A DNA stretch of 64,000 nt from Solidesulfovibrio magneticus RS-1 (GTDB taxonomy: Bacteria > Desulfobacterota > Desulfovibrionia > Desulfovibrionales > Desulfovibrionaceae), in contig NC_012796.1 of NCBI RefSeq assembly GCF_000010665.1, positions 4,674,001 through 4,738,000 on the forward strand. Direction: 5' to 3'. Numbering within the stretch: the first letter of the stretch is position 1; each line of letters starts with the position of its first letter. This document shows, piece after piece, positions 1-8,934 of the stretch. The notes under the pieces were generated by a model. The model worked only from the letters and a program-made list of their open reading frames with translations. It was not told where the DNA came from and did not search any database. A program made the position numbers and the translations under genes.

Positions 1-763
1 GTTTTGTCGAGGCACCAAGCCCAGCCAGGCAGAAAACTCCCGTCCGTTCTTAAATTCCTTAGCCTGGCCCACCGCCGCCACAATTGCCGTGGCGGAAAGA
101 GGACCTATGCCGGGAACCTTCAACAACCTCATGCACTCTGCGGACTGCTTGCAGATGGCGGCGAGTTTGGCGTCGTAGGCAGCGACCTTCGCATCAAGTT
201 CGACCAATTCGGAGTAAAGGTCGGATAAATAGTCCTTCTCAAGGAGGGTCTGGTTGTTATCCATATCTTCAATGATTATGGGCAACATCGTTCGCAGATG
301 CCGTATTCCCTGCGGCATGGCGATTCCCAACTCAAGGAGCAGGCCCCTCGTTTGATTGGCCAGGGCCGTTCTGTTGCCTACCAACCGATCTCGGATACGG
401 TGTAAGGCCTGGATATCCTCTCAATGCTCTTGGTTGTGACGAAGCGCATGCTGGGACGACTGACAGCCTCGCAGATTGCTTCGGCATCATTGGCGTCGTT
501 CTTGTTCGACTTGACGTAGGGCTTCACGAACTGAGGGCTTATCTGCCTGACCGTGTGACCGAACTTCCCGATCTCCCTGGCCCAGTAGTGTGAGCCCCGC
601 AGGCTTCCATCCCCACAAGGCAAGGCGGAAGGTTGACGAAGAAGGAGAGCACTCCCTCCCGAGAAAGCTGTTTCTTGAGAACGACTTTGCCCTGCTTGTC
701 CACGCCATGCACCTGGAAATACCGCTTTGCCAGATCAAGACCAACAGTGGTAATAATTGCCAT
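1..763 (-). pseudogene. IS110-family transposase, frameshifted, runs off the window
   Basis: Decayed site-specific transposase of the IS110 family (RuvC-like DEDD type), read from an ATG at 763 with a GGAGG site upstream. The N-terminus (TTVGLDLAKRYFQVHG) is the family start, followed by MEACG. The next part, HYWAREIGKFGHTV then QFVKPYVKSNKNDANDAEAI, lies in another frame, so there is a frameshift near 598. A second shift near 420 leads to DIQALHRIRDRLVGNRTALANQ. The product ends at the window edge in the family motif WLGLVPRQ, so the C-terminal catalytic part is outside. With two frameshifts it is probably dead. Family assignment is firm; whether the shifts are real or sequencing errors cannot be told. 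Confidence 0.85.
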
Positions 764-1108
764 GGGCCCGCCTCCTTTCCTGTCTCGTTTGAGTGAAGTC
801 AGCCGAGACTAGGGGGTATAAGGGGGCGCGGTCCATACCATTATTACAAAACCGTCTTCAAAACAATTCATCCCGGCGGACCCTAACGACCAAGGCTGGG
901 CTTTTGGGCTTTTCAAGACAGCCCTCAATATTAAATTGGGCCGCAGCACGCTCCCCCCTCCTGCCTCTTCACATTGGCTTCCAACGCAGCGATCGACGTC
1001 GCAAATCCTATCTCTATCGCAAACTGCCAGGCCGACCGGCGCGCCGACGCCGCCTGCGACCTTCCACATTCCGTTCGGCTAACTTGGCGTTGCCTTCCAT
1101 TGATTCCG

Positions 1109-1272
1109 CCTCAGATCCCGCGTTCTCCATATTGGCGCAAATTAATTACCGGCCTGTTCTCCAGAAAAGTTGATGGGCACCTCCAATAATTAAACACAAA
1201 AAAAATCAGCAAGATAAAAATATTTTCTCTTCGCCACCCGAAAAGTCGCGATGCGCCCCTGTTTGTCGCGCT
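1109..1272. repeat. 164-bp direct repeat, left copy, abutting IS66 copy 1
   Basis: This non-coding 164-bp segment recurs at 3720-3883, by eye without mismatch, exactly on the two sides of the IS66 element. It starts CCTCAGATCC and ends TTTGTCGCGCT. The family normally makes an 8-bp target duplication, so this is not an ordinary insertion footprint. The rest of 764-1108 holds no gene that I can recognise. Confidence 0.9.
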
Positions 1273-1324
1273 GTAAGCGGTCAATCAGGCCCTTCTTGTG
1301 TGGGCCGCAGGCGGCAGGTTAAGC

Positions 1325-2896
1325 TCAGGCAAGTATGATAAGGCTTTGAGGATCGATGTACTGAGGTAGGAGGGCCTTGCGTTGGGCGTCAGTGGTTGCC
1401 GCCGGCAAGTGCTCGAAGAGGTGGCGCAGATAGCGGTATGGCTCCAGCCCGTTGGCCTTGGCCGTTTCGATGAGGGAGTAGATGGTGGCCGAGGCGTCGG
1501 CTCCGCGCGGATGGCCTGAGAACAGCCAGTTTTTGCGGCCCACGGCAAAGGGACGGATGGCGTTTTCGGCCAGGTTGTTGTCCGGACGCAGTCGGCCGTC
1601 TTCCAGATAGACGACGAGCCGGTCCCACCGCTTGAGGGCATAGCCGATGGCCTTGCCGAGCAGACTCTTGGGCGGGGTGGTGGCGGCGCGGGCATCGAGC
1701 AGCGCCTTAATCTTGTCCAGGATCGGCCTGGATTTTTCGGCTCGCAGGACCTTGATCTGCTCCGGATTGAGCTGCTGCTTTTCGGCTTGGTGCTCCACGC
1801 CGTAGAGTTTGCCGATCAGATCGAGGACGGCATGGGCCGTGCCGCCTTTGGCCTTCTTGCCAGTGGACTTCTCGACCTCGACGAACTTGCGCCGGACATG
1901 GGCCAAGCAGCCGAGATGGCGCAGGCCTTCCCGTTCGCCCAGGGCCTCATAGCCGCTATAGCCGTCGGTCTGCAGATAGCCTTTGAAGTCGCCCAGAATT
2001 TCCGCAGCCACATTGCCGGCCCGGCTCGGATGATAGCGAAAGAGCACGACCGGTTTTCCCGGTGTTCCGCCCCGGGCAACCCACATGAAGGATTTCGTGG
2101 TGTTGGCCCGGCCTGGTTCGGCAAGCACCTGGACCGTGGTTTCGTCCATGTTGACGATGGGACCGGAACGAATTGCAGTGATGATCATGTCAATGAGCGG
2201 CTCGCAGGCCTTGGCCACGCGGATCATCCAGCCAGCCAGGGTTCCCCGAGAGATGTCCAGCCCCAGTCGAGCGAACTGATCCTCCTGGCGGTACAGGGGC
2301 AGCGCGTCGGCATACTTGGCCACGGCGACATGGGCCAAAAGGCCCGGGGTGACGATACCTTGGGGGATAATCTGGGGCGGCATGGGCACGGTTTTTACCG
2401 TCGGCCCGTGGGCTTCCACGCCCTCGCAGGCCCGGCAGGCGTATTTGGGCCGGATGTGGCGGATGACCTGGATCTTGGCCGGCACGATGTCGAGCTTTTC
2501 GCTGACTTCCTCACCGATGCGGACCAGCTTAGCGCCGCAGGGGCAGGCCTTCTCCGATTCCGGCAGGTCGTGGATGATCTCCACCCGGGGCAGATCCGCA
2601 GGGATGGTGCGACGGCCGCGTTTGCGGCGGGTGCTCGCCGGGGCGCAGGCCTCCTCGAAGGTCTGCGGTTTGTGCTCCTCCGCAGTCTGCTCGGCCTCGT
2701 CGAACAGGGAGAGCTGCTGCTCCTGGCCGGTACGGGGCTTTTTCTCGGACTTCGGGCCGTAAATGATCAGGTTCAGGAGCTGAAGGCGCTGCTCAAGTTG
2801 GACGATGTGCTCTTGCTGGTCAGCCTGACTGGCAGCCATGTTGACAATGAGAGCTTTCAGTGCGGCAGGGTCGTCAGGGAGGGAATTGATGTCCAT
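1325..2896 (-). CDS. tnpC: IS66 transposase TnpC (DDE)
   Basis: Catalytic transposase of the IS66 element, 523 residues, full length. An N-terminal coiled-coil/leucine-zipper region (about 1-60) is followed by a Cys zinc-binding section (CPCGA, then YACRACEG) and the DDE nuclease core. The acidic residues sit in NMDETTVQVL, LQTDGYSGYEAL and NNLAENAIRPF. The IS66 C-terminal tail (ATIYSLIETAKANGLEPY) closes the protein. It is the third gene of the tnpABC set, about 50 bp after tnpB. It is nearly identical to the gene at 15779-17350, for example Thr versus Pro in RR(T/P)IPADLPR. Confidence 0.97.
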   Translation of the reverse strand: MDINSLPDDPAALKALIVNMAASQADQQEHIVQLEQRLQLLNLIIYGPKSEKKPRTGQEQQLSLFDEAEQTAEEHKPQTFEEACAPASTRRKRGRRTIPADLPRVEIIHDLPESEKACPCGAKLVRIGEEVSEKLDIVPAKIQVIRHIRPKYACRACEGVEAHGPTVKTVPMPPQIIPQGIVTPGLLAHVAVAKYADALPLYRQEDQFARLGLDISRGTLAGWMIRVAKACEPLIDMIITAIRSGPIVNMDETTVQVLAEPGRANTTKSFMWVARGGTPGKPVVLFRYHPSRAGNVAAEILGDFKGYLQTDGYSGYEALGEREGLRHLGCLAHVRRKFVEVEKSTGKKAKGGTAHAVLDLIGKLYGVEHQAEKQQLNPEQIKVLRAEKSRPILDKIKALLDARAATTPPKSLLGKAIGYALKRWDRLVVYLEDGRLRPDNNLAENAIRPFAVGRKNWLFSGHPRGADASATIYSLIETAKANGLEPYRYLRHLFEHLPAATTDAQRKALLPQYIDPQSLIILA

Positions 2897-2945
2897 GGCC
2901 CGAACAATCTCTCATTATTATTCAATTTAATCAAGGTAATACTGT

Positions 2946-3299
2946 CTAAAAGAGCGTCGAATACTCCAGGCGGGAGTGTCCCGTCACAGCCAGGGGATCG
3001 AGACCGTCAAGCAGCCAGGCGAGTTGCCGGGAGTCAATGGCAAGCACCTCCGCCTCGCGGGTTGGCCAGCGAAACACATGCCGCTCCAGACGCTTGTGCC
3101 ACAGACAAAAGCCGTTGCGATCCCAGTAGAGCAGCTTGATGATCGCCCGGCTGCGGTTGCAAAAGCCGAAAAGGTGACCGGAAAACGGATCGAGTTGCAG
3201 CTGCCGTGAAACCAGGATGGACAGCCCGTCGATGGACTTGCGCATGTCTGTAGCTCCCAGAGCCAAATAAACCCGGACGCCGCTTACCGGCGACATCAT
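2946..3299 (-). CDS. tnpB: IS66 accessory protein TnpB
   Basis: Small accessory protein (117 residues) needed for IS66 transposition. It shows the family signature: VYLALGATDMRKSIDGLS near the start, then FGFCNRSRAIIKLLYWDRNG and REAEVLAIDSRQLAWLLDG. The start codon overlaps the tnpA stop by four bases, which indicates translational coupling. Its biochemical role is not established in the family. It is virtually identical to the copy at 17400-17753. Confidence 0.96.
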   Translation of the reverse strand: MMSPVSGVRVYLALGATDMRKSIDGLSILVSRQLQLDPFSGHLFGFCNRSRAIIKLLYWDRNGFCLWHKRLERHVFRWPTREAEVLAIDSRQLAWLLDGLDPLAVTGHSRLEYSTLF

Positions 3300-3646
3300 A
3301 GCCGTGTCAGCGTGCGGACAAGCTTTTCCAGCACCGGCGCGGCGAAGTCGCCTCTGATCTCGATGCGAAAGCTGTCACCTAAATGTACCATCAGCGGTTC
3401 AGGTGCGGTTGCCATGTCTGCTTGAGCCGACGCGAGCAGCGGCACGGGGACGATGGTGACGAAAGACGCGACTTCCACGTCGTCCGTTGCTCCTAAACGC
3501 TTCCGCCAATAGCTCAGGGAACTCTGAGAAAGACCATGCCGCCGGCAGTATGCTCCTTGGCTCAGGCCGCTCTTGTGCCAAGCCGCAATATGTTCAGTCC
3601 AGTATGCCACCTTCTCGGAACATCCCTCTACTGCTGATGTGGTCAT
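3296..3646 (-). CDS. tnpA: IS66 protein TnpA (helix-turn-helix)
   Basis: First gene of the IS66 set, a small DNA-binding protein with the family motif WHKSGLSQGAYCRRHGLS followed by YWRKRLG. I choose the ATG at 3646 (MTTSAVEG), which has a strong AGGAGGA site seven bases upstream; the longer reading from 3673 lacks one. It overlaps tnpB by four bases. The copy at 17750-18100 has a more diverged N-terminus and middle, so tnpA is the least conserved gene of the pair of elements. Confidence 0.93.
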   Translation of the reverse strand: MTTSAVEGCSEKVAYWTEHIAAWHKSGLSQGAYCRRHGLSQSSLSYWRKRLGATDDVEVASFVTIVPVPLLASAQADMATAPEPLMVHLGDSFRIEIRGDFAAPVLEKLVRTLTRL

Positions 3647-3719
3647 GGTCTTCCTCCTGTAGGAATAAACCATGACACAAAACTCAAGCGGCGTAAGAAG
3701 GGCCTGATTGACCGCTTAC

Positions 3720-3883
3720 CCTCAGATCCCGCGTTCTCCATATTGGCGCAAATTAATTACCGGCCTGTTCTCCAGAAAAGTTGATGGGCACCTCCAATAA
3801 TTAAACACAAAAAAAATCAGCAAGATAAAAATATTTTCTCTTCGCCACCCGAAAAGTCGCGATGCGCCCCTGTTTGTCGCGCT
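3720..3883. repeat. 164-bp direct repeat, right copy
   Basis: Second copy of the 1109-1272 segment, starting at the first base after the right end of IS66 copy 1. After it the sequence continues TGGGTTTGTGAG, which differs from the left side, so the repeat is bounded by the element on one side in each copy. Confidence 0.9.
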
Positions 3884-3967
3884 TGGGTTTGTGAGGGCGA
3901 CGAAAACGCACTCCTCCGAAGCGACAGGCGCTCGGGGAACCCTCTTCCCAAACAGGAGGGTGTCAGA

Positions 3968-4186
3968 ATGTTAGATGCAACTGAGAAATTTCGAAATATA
4001 ATTGCAAAGGAGATAGAAAAATTTAACGCAACGTACGGCAGTAATTATCAACAGGAAAGAGACAACTTCCAGATATGGAAGGGAAAGCCCGGATATAGCA
4101 TTCTGGCAAGCCCGGATTTGGGCATAACAGCTGGCTTAGATGCCGGGTTTGTTCGCGACGATTTTCTAGCAGTTATCCTTAAATGA
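3968..4186 (+). CDS. hypothetical protein, 72 residues
   Basis: Small soluble acidic protein that I do not recognise. It has an N-terminal amphipathic stretch (EKFRNIIAKEIEKFNATYG) and ends in DDFLAVILK. A good GGAGGG site lies seven bases before the ATG. The site sits in the right arm of a possible hairpin (ACCCTC at 3939-3944 with GAGGGT at 3956-3961), which could limit translation. The base composition is AT-richer than its neighbours. It lies directly after the IS66-linked repeat and before a gene for an exported protein. It is probably a real gene; function unknown. Confidence 0.5.
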   Translation: MLDATEKFRNIIAKEIEKFNATYGSNYQQERDNFQIWKGKPGYSILASPDLGITAGLDAGFVRDDFLAVILK

Positions 4187-4221
4187 ACCCATGGTCGCGC
4201 CAGCCGCGCAGGAATCCCTCC

Positions 4222-4692
4222 ATGGACGACACGCCCGGTTCTCCCTTCGGTCCCAGGACGGCCCCTGGCCGAGTAGCCGGACTCACCGCGCTCCTCTCCC
4301 TGCTTTGCACCTTTGTCCTCGCTGCGCCCGTCCAGGCCGGAACCATCATCGCAGCTTCCTGCCCCTGCGGATACGCGGTAAAGGGGCTGCCGCTCTTTGG
4401 CGGGAATTCCAACTTCAAGACGGTCTGCAACTTTCCCGCCCTGTGCAAGGCCACAGGTCGACTGACCCTGGTCAATGCCTTGGACCCCACGGCTCCGCCC
4501 AAGGATTGCCCTTCCGGCGAGGTCGTATCCTACGAAAGCCCGATCATGCGAAAGGCGGACGGTGGGGAACCCATTGCTACCTGGAGAGTACCCGGCAAGG
4601 ACATGGTCCTTTCCCTTTTCGCCGGGCGCTATCTGTGCCCGCGCTGCCTCAAGTACTCGCTCCGATTCCAAGTGGTCGGTTACTGGGATTAA
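4222..4692 (+). CDS. exported Cys-rich protein, unknown function
   Basis: Likely periplasmic protein of about 156 residues. A hydrophobic signal segment (VAGLTALLSLLCTFVLA) ends in APVQA, a good signal peptidase I site. The mature part opens with CPCGY and has Cys in VCNFPALC and CPRC, spaced like a metal-binding site or disulfides. I prefer the ATG at 4222, which has an AGGAA site upstream, over the one at 4183, which has none and overlaps the previous gene. I recognise no named family. It does not share a strand with the exported protein at 4805-5287. Confidence 0.6.
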   Translation: MDDTPGSPFGPRTAPGRVAGLTALLSLLCTFVLAAPVQAGTIIAASCPCGYAVKGLPLFGGNSNFKTVCNFPALCKATGRLTLVNALDPTAPPKDCPSGEVVSYESPIMRKADGGEPIATWRVPGKDMVLSLFAGRYLCPRCLKYSLRFQVVGYWD

Positions 4693-4804
4693 CGCCTGGC
4701 TCCCTGAAGACTCCAGACGGAGTCGCCTTAAAAAGAAGCATGACTATGAATGTGCGCGGCATCGTGCCGCATATCGGGTTGCTGAGGATACAGGGCGAAA
4801 CGGC

Positions 4805-5287
4805 TCATTCCTTCTTCACGGCTATGACATGCACATATTCGCTCTCCGGCGGGGCGAAGGTGATGAAGAGTTTCTTCTTGCCCCCGACAAGCTCTACCGT
4901 AACCGGGACGCGCTCAGTGTCCCAAACGGCTTCACCTCGCAATATTCCGTCGTTCTCAAAGCGCAACCTCAAGACGGGCAGGTCCGGGGAATCAGGCCTA
5001 CCTACGAGAAGGCAGTTTTCCTCCACGAAGGTAATGACATCCTCGGTTTCGACATCCTGCGCCTCGTCGAGCGCTGCCCAGGCTCCGAGATAGGGTGCGT
5101 ATATGTCCGATGAGGCGTCGGGTGACGTGGCTTCTGGCGGTGGGACGGTTTCGGGCGTGGACGACAGGGCGTCATTGACAGCATCGAGGGCTCTTCGGCT
5201 CAGGGCGTCGGAAGCGGCGAACACAAGCCCCGGAGTCAGAAACAGGCACACGAGCGAAATCAAAACGGAATTGTTAAGTTTTTTCAT
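4805..5287 (-). CDS. exported hypothetical protein, 160 residues
   Basis: A clear signal peptide opens the protein: basic MKKLNN, a hydrophobic core (SVLISLVCLFLTPGLVF), and cleavage after AA-S or VFA. A Pro/Ser/Thr-rich linker follows at about residues 40-60, then a C-terminal domain of alternating beta-type segments (PVLRLRFENDGILRGEAVWD, VPVTVELVGGKKKLFITF). This suggests a small beta-barrel or beta-sandwich periplasmic domain. I do not recognise the family. It converges with the gene ending at 4692 and is followed by a tRNA-linked island boundary. Confidence 0.65.
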   Translation of the reverse strand: MKKLNNSVLISLVCLFLTPGLVFAASDALSRRALDAVNDALSSTPETVPPPEATSPDASSDIYAPYLGAWAALDEAQDVETEDVITFVEENCLLVGRPDSPDLPVLRLRFENDGILRGEAVWDTERVPVTVELVGGKKKLFITFAPPESEYVHVIAVKKE

Positions 5288-5579
5288 ACTCTACCTGTCG
5301 TGACGGAAAAGAGGAGCGATGTCGGAAGTATCGACCACTCTTCCCGAATTGGCGGAACGGTCCCATGGGTTGTTAAAATATAACAACGATGATTTTTCCC
5401 TGCCCACAATGGGCGTCGGGGGGTGTCGAAACCAGAAAGAGACCATCATTGTTGAGTATGACCGCTTGGCTTTGTTGGATCAAGCAGAAGTCGACGAGGC
5501 CGGGTAGACTAGGGAATCGTGCTTCCCCCGCCCTCACAGATCGGGGTGTGCCCCTTCAGGGTGCGCGATTCGGAGCAAG

Positions 5580-5690
5580 TCGGCCGGGGAATTCGGACGA
5601 AACCGGCCGGGTAATTCGGCTGAAACCGGCCACTTTTTCCGGAATTCCGGATTAGGTGGCCGAAATCCCCCGAAACGGGTGGCCGAATTG
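5580..5690. repeat. 23-bp tandem GGCCG/AATTCGG repeats, IS21-end-like
   Basis: Units starting GGCCGGGGAATTCGG and GGCCGGGTAATTCGG follow each other with a 23-bp period (about 5582, 5605, 5628), and looser versions continue as GGTGGCCGAAAT and GGTGGCCGAATTGACCG. Such clustered repeats resemble the multiple terminal transposase-binding sites of IS21-family elements. No istA/istB is present, so this would be a remnant. The rest of 5300-5920 has no gene that I can support. Confidence 0.4.
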
Positions 5691-5922
5691 ACCGTATTGC
5701 CTGTCAAAACAGATGGATAGGTTGAGATAGCACTGGATAAACCCTAGGCAGAGCTTCCTGAAGGAGGAAGCCATGCCGAGAAAGAGGTTACACCTGGGGC
5801 GCATTCAAGGTCACACGGCGGTCTTCCCCACTTGAGGGGGAGGGGCAACGCACCACAGCTATCCGGACTGGGTGAATTGCGCTCAATTTCGATGCTGGGT
5901 GTTGGGAATAGCGTTGGGTAAG

Positions 5923-5957
5923 AAAAAGGGCTTACAGCTGTTTTAGCTGTAAGCCCT
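5923..5957 (-). terminator. rho-independent terminator after tRNA-Glu fragment
   Basis: On the minus strand a 12-bp perfect stem (GGGCTTACAGCT with AGCTGTAAGCCC) and a 5-base loop are followed by TTTTT. It sits just downstream of the tRNA-Glu 3' half, as a tRNA terminator would. Confidence 0.85.
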
Positions 5958-5962
5958 TGAAC

Positions 5963-6011
5963 TTGCTTGGCGTCCCCAAGGGGATTTGAACCCCTGTTAC
6001 CGGCGTGAAAG
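5963..6011 (-). other. tRNA-Glu(TTC) 3' half, probable att site, left copy
   Basis: Read on the minus strand, this is the 3' half of tRNA-Glu. It begins in the anticodon loop (CTTTCAC, anticodon TTC) and has the 3' anticodon arm GCCGG. The T arm AGGGGTTCAAATCCCCT follows, and the acceptor strand ends TGGGGACGCCA with encoded CCA. The 5' half is absent: no GTCCCCA acceptor strand lies upstream. The same 49 bases occur at 40247-40295. A break inside the anticodon loop is a usual crossover point of tyrosine integrases, so I read it as an attachment-site scar. Confidence 0.85.
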
Positions 6012-6230
6012 GACCATACCCCTACGCGGATTTTGCTGACTTTTTCAATGATCCTGGGCAATTCGTAACGAGCTATGACTAGATATACCGAGCTATCCGC
6101 AACTCAATTTACTTCTCGGTTTACTTCTCCGACCAAACCTCGAAGCGCACATCAGGCTGGCAAGGAAAACAACTTGCCTGGTTTCGAATGGAGCGCTCGC
6201 CCCCATCCTCTTCCCTACCCTCTTCTCCAA

Positions 6231-6250
6231 ACCCACCCTGCTACCCACCC
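6231..6250. repeat. 20-bp motif shared with 40387-40406, possible integrase arm site
   Basis: ACCCACCCTGCTACCCACCC occurs here and again beside the right tRNA-Glu fragment. On the minus strand it contains GGGTGGGT twice, 12 bp apart, as expected of arm-type binding sites near att. Its function is inferred from position only. The surrounding 6012-6272 holds no gene. Confidence 0.4.
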
Positions 6251-6272
6251 CCAGGCAATCTTCGCGGGAGAT

Positions 6273-6806
6273 TCAGGGGCATGCACTGGCTGAGACGACA
6301 GTTTCCATATTCTCGGTCGCCATGCCCCCAGCATTCCGGGCCGTTGAAAGCTCCTCATTGGAAAAGACACGCCCAATGTCCAGGATCAAGACAAAGCGTT
6401 CGTTGAGCTTGCCCAAGCCAATGAGGAAACGAGTATCAACGGCTGACCCCATCCGAGGAGGCGGATCAATCCTGTCCTGTTCTAACTCCAGAACCTCCTG
6501 CACCGAATCCGCCAGGAGGCCGATGAGGATAAAATCTCCTTCGGTTCGAACCTCAGCGATGATGATGCAGGTATTTGTGGTGAATACCGTCCCCGACATT
6601 CCGAACTTGAGACGCAGATCTATCACCGGGATGGCCTTTTCCCTAACGTTGATCACGCCGCGTATAAAGTCAGGCATTCTCGGAATGCGGGTTATATTGG
6701 TATTGTCTAAAATTTCCTTGACCCAGCCGATATCCAAGGCAAAAAGCTCGTCACCGAGAGTAAACGTCAGGTATTGATGCATGGCCATAATATCAGCGCT
6801 GCTCAT
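6273..6806 (-). CDS. cheW: CheW chemotaxis coupling protein
   Basis: Adaptor linking chemoreceptors to the CheA kinase at the inner membrane. About 177 residues from the ATG at 6806, which has a GGGAGGA site seven bases upstream. The CheW fold is clear: YLTFTLGDELFALDI, EILDNTNITRIPRMPDFIRG, then VINVREKAIPVIDLRLKFG, the classic receptor/kinase contact region, and FLIGLGKLNERFVLILDI near the end. It is about 20 residues longer at the C-terminus than a minimal CheW. It follows the MCP gene by 19 bp on the same strand, so the two form an operon; no cheA is in the window. Confidence 0.95.
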   Translation of the reverse strand: MSSADIMAMHQYLTFTLGDELFALDIGWVKEILDNTNITRIPRMPDFIRGVINVREKAIPVIDLRLKFGMSGTVFTTNTCIIIAEVRTEGDFILIGLLADSVQEVLELEQDRIDPPPRMGSAVDTRFLIGLGKLNERFVLILDIGRVFSNEELSTARNAGGMATENMETVVSASACP

Positions 6807-6825
6807 GACGCTATCCTCCCGTCGA

Positions 6826-8841
6826 CTAGAACCGTTCAAAATCATCGTCAGCGTCGTGCATTTCTATAGCGACACCCTTGGATTTGACTGCCTTCGACCT
6901 GGCTGGGTTCGCCATGCGCCCTGCGGGGAGAGCCTTTGTGGCCCTATGACCTCTCGTCACTCCAGATCCTGTCACCTGAAAAAAGGAAATACTGCCTTGG
7001 AGTTGCTCAGCTTGTGCAGAAAGCTCTTCTGAGGTCGAGGCCATTTCTTCCGAAGCGGAGGCATTTTGCTGCACCACCTGATCAAGCTGCTGAATGGCCT
7101 TGTTGATTTGGCTGGCACCAGAATTTTGCTCATTGCTGGAGGCGGCAATCTCTTGAACCAACTCCGCCGTCCGCTGGATATCAGGCACCATCTTGGTCAG
7201 CATGTTGCCAGCTCTTTCAGCGATCTGGACACTTGAGGAAGATAAGTTGCTGATTTCGGCGGCAGCGGCCCCGCTCCGCTCGGCCAACTTCCGAACCTCG
7301 GCGGCAACCACAGCGAAGCCCTTGCCGTGTTCTCCGGCACGGGCTGCCTCAATAGCGGCGTTAAGGGCCAGCAGATTGGTTTGGCGGGCGATTTCCTCAA
7401 TGATGGATATTTTTTCGGCGATGTTTTTCATCGCGGCGACTGCTTGGGTTACGGCCACTCCGCCCTCTTCTGCATCCGTGGCAGCCTTTACCGCAATGGC
7501 CTGTGTTTGCTGGGCATTGTCGGCATTTTGCTTGATATTTGAGGACATCTGCTCCATAGACGAGGAAATCTCCTCAACACTAGCTGCCTGCTCGGTAGCC
7601 CCCTGGGACATGCTCTGCGCTGAAGCAGATAATTCTTCGCTGCCTGAGGCAACGTTCTCAGTTGCAGACTGAATTTCGGCTACGACCTCGCGCAGACGGT
7701 CGACCATGTCATTAAGGGCCGTAGCCAACACTCCGATTTCATCCTTTTGGTCAATGTCCAACTTTTGGGTGAAGTCCCCTCGGGACATGGCCTGGGCGAA
7801 ACCAACACCTTTGAGCACCGGCCCGGTAATAGCGCGGGTCAACGCCACAGCAATGATAACGCCGAGAAGAAGCGCGAAAGCCAAGCCAATAATCACGGTC
7901 GTGGAGGCCGAAGCCAAGCTTGAGACGGTATCATTGGCGATACTCTGCGTCTGCCCCATGCCGGCCTTGGCCGTTTCTTGGGCCGCTTCCAGTACCTGCT
8001 CGCCGACTTCGTTTCGTTTTGTTCCAAGCGTTTGCAACGTTTTCCAAGCGGCAACGTACTCAGTCATAGCGGCCTTGTACTTACCACCTGCCTCTTTTAT
8101 TGTGGCCAGTTGCCTAAGATTATTTTCTTGGCGAGTCACCGTCTTTAACTTATCAAGTAGTTCATCAATTTTTTTAAAATTATTGAGCGCATCGTCTACT
8201 AATTGAATATGCCCTGTAGCCTGTGCCTTAAAATTTTTGACGCGAACATCATTCCCTAAATCTATCACCTCGTTCGCCTCTTCTATTTTACTACGTCTCT
8301 CTTGGAGTTTCGCGACAGGGGCTCCTTCATTGATCTCCTTTTCGAAGGCAGCATCTTGGCTTTCCATAAAATCACTACAACTTTTCAAATACTCGCCTGC
8401 TGAGGCGTCCATCGTCTTACGCAAAGATTCCATTGCCTTAATACTGACAGTCGTCGCTTCAATCAGTTTTCCATACTCGTCCACTTTGCCTTGTGCCTTT
8501 GCGACGTCTTCCTTTAGCTTTGTCAGCTTGGGGAACTTGTCCGAATGCGCCTTGGCTTTGGCCAGTTGGGCGTTGACGTTGGCAAACTCTTTTTTCGCAG
8601 TTTCTAGAAATTTTTCATCTTCACTGAGTGCATAACCACGCATAGCATACATGGTCATCATCGAATCACGTTCAACGTCATTCGCCACAGCTACTTCTGG
8701 CACGTATTCTTGCGCCAATCGCGTGGCCCCCTGCTCCACTTTGCTCATGGCCACCACAGCCAAGCCCCCCAAGAGGCAAGCGATGAGGATAAGAGCTCCG
8801 AAGCCGCCCCCGATCTTAATGCCAAGCCTGATATTCTTCAT
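6826..8841 (-). CDS. methyl-accepting chemotaxis protein
   Basis: Membrane chemoreceptor, 671 residues. TM1 (about 10-30, [17 protein letters not shown]) is followed by a helical periplasmic sensor of roughly 270 residues, large enough for a helical bimodular (HBM-type) or long four-helix bundle. TM2 (about 312-335) and HAMP ([11 protein letters not shown]) come next. The cytoplasmic signalling hairpin tip is [19 protein letters not shown] followed by [17 protein letters not shown]. The C-terminus has no NWETF-like pentapeptide. An AGGAGG site precedes the ATG at 8841. It pairs with cheW downstream. The ligand cannot be predicted. Confidence 0.95.
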   Translation of the reverse strand: MKNIRLGIKIGGGFGALILIACLLGGLAVVAMSKVEQGATRLAQEYVPEVAVANDVERDSMMTMYAMRGYALSEDEKFLETAKKEFANVNAQLAKAKAHSDKFPKLTKLKEDVAKAQGKVDEYGKLIEATTVSIKAMESLRKTMDASAGEYLKSCSDFMESQDAAFEKEINEGAPVAKLQERRSKIEEANEVIDLGNDVRVKNFKAQATGHIQLVDDALNNFKKIDELLDKLKTVTRQENNLRQLATIKEAGGKYKAAMTEYVAAWKTLQTLGTKRNEVGEQVLEAAQETAKAGMGQTQSIANDTVSSLASASTTVIIGLAFALLLGVIIAVALTRAITGPVLKGVGFAQAMSRGDFTQKLDIDQKDEIGVLATALNDMVDRLREVVAEIQSATENVASGSEELSASAQSMSQGATEQAASVEEISSSMEQMSSNIKQNADNAQQTQAIAVKAATDAEEGGVAVTQAVAAMKNIAEKISIIEEIARQTNLLALNAAIEAARAGEHGKGFAVVAAEVRKLAERSGAAAAEISNLSSSSVQIAERAGNMLTKMVPDIQRTAELVQEIAASSNEQNSGASQINKAIQQLDQVVQQNASASEEMASTSEELSAQAEQLQGSISFFQVTGSGVTRGHRATKALPAGRMANPARSKAVKSKGVAIEMHDADDDFERF

Positions 8842-8934
8842 CAGTCCCTCCTGGTGGCAAAAGTAAAAAAAATTTTTTTAACCATACCGTATTTTTCAGA
8901 TCTTTGACAATGGGGAACAACACCTAGGCGGACA

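Larger units (their letters stand above)
1273..3719 (-). mobile_element. IS66-family insertion sequence, copy 1 (2447 bp)
   Basis: The element has terminal inverted repeats: the left end begins GTAAGCGGTCAATCAGGC and the right end is its complement, ending in GACCGCTTAC. It carries the standard tnpA-tnpB-tnpC set on the minus strand. Its length equals that of copy 2 at 15726-18172, and the proteins of the two copies differ at only a few residues, so both arrived recently. All three genes are open, so the element may be active. The flanks carry a 164-bp repeat instead of an 8-bp duplication. Confidence 0.93.

Noticed and set aside
1787-3139. 450-residue open frame on the plus strand opposite IS66 tnpC (and its 269-residue twin at 16784-17593)
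   Set aside because: Antisense shadow of the well-conserved tnpC and tnpB genes in GC-rich DNA; no domain and no ribosome site.
4191-5093. 300-residue plus-strand frame across two small genes
   Set aside because: Overlaps two genes with clear signal peptides in other frames and reads as low-complexity Arg/Ser/Pro sequence.
5963-6011. A functional tRNA-Glu gene
   Set aside because: Only the 3' half is present at both places; the acceptor 5' strand, D arm and 5' anticodon arm are missing.
6012-6272. Integrase gene next to the left tRNA scar
   Set aside because: No frame in this stretch or beside the right scar shows tyrosine recombinase motifs; it is expected near the intact tRNA outside the window.
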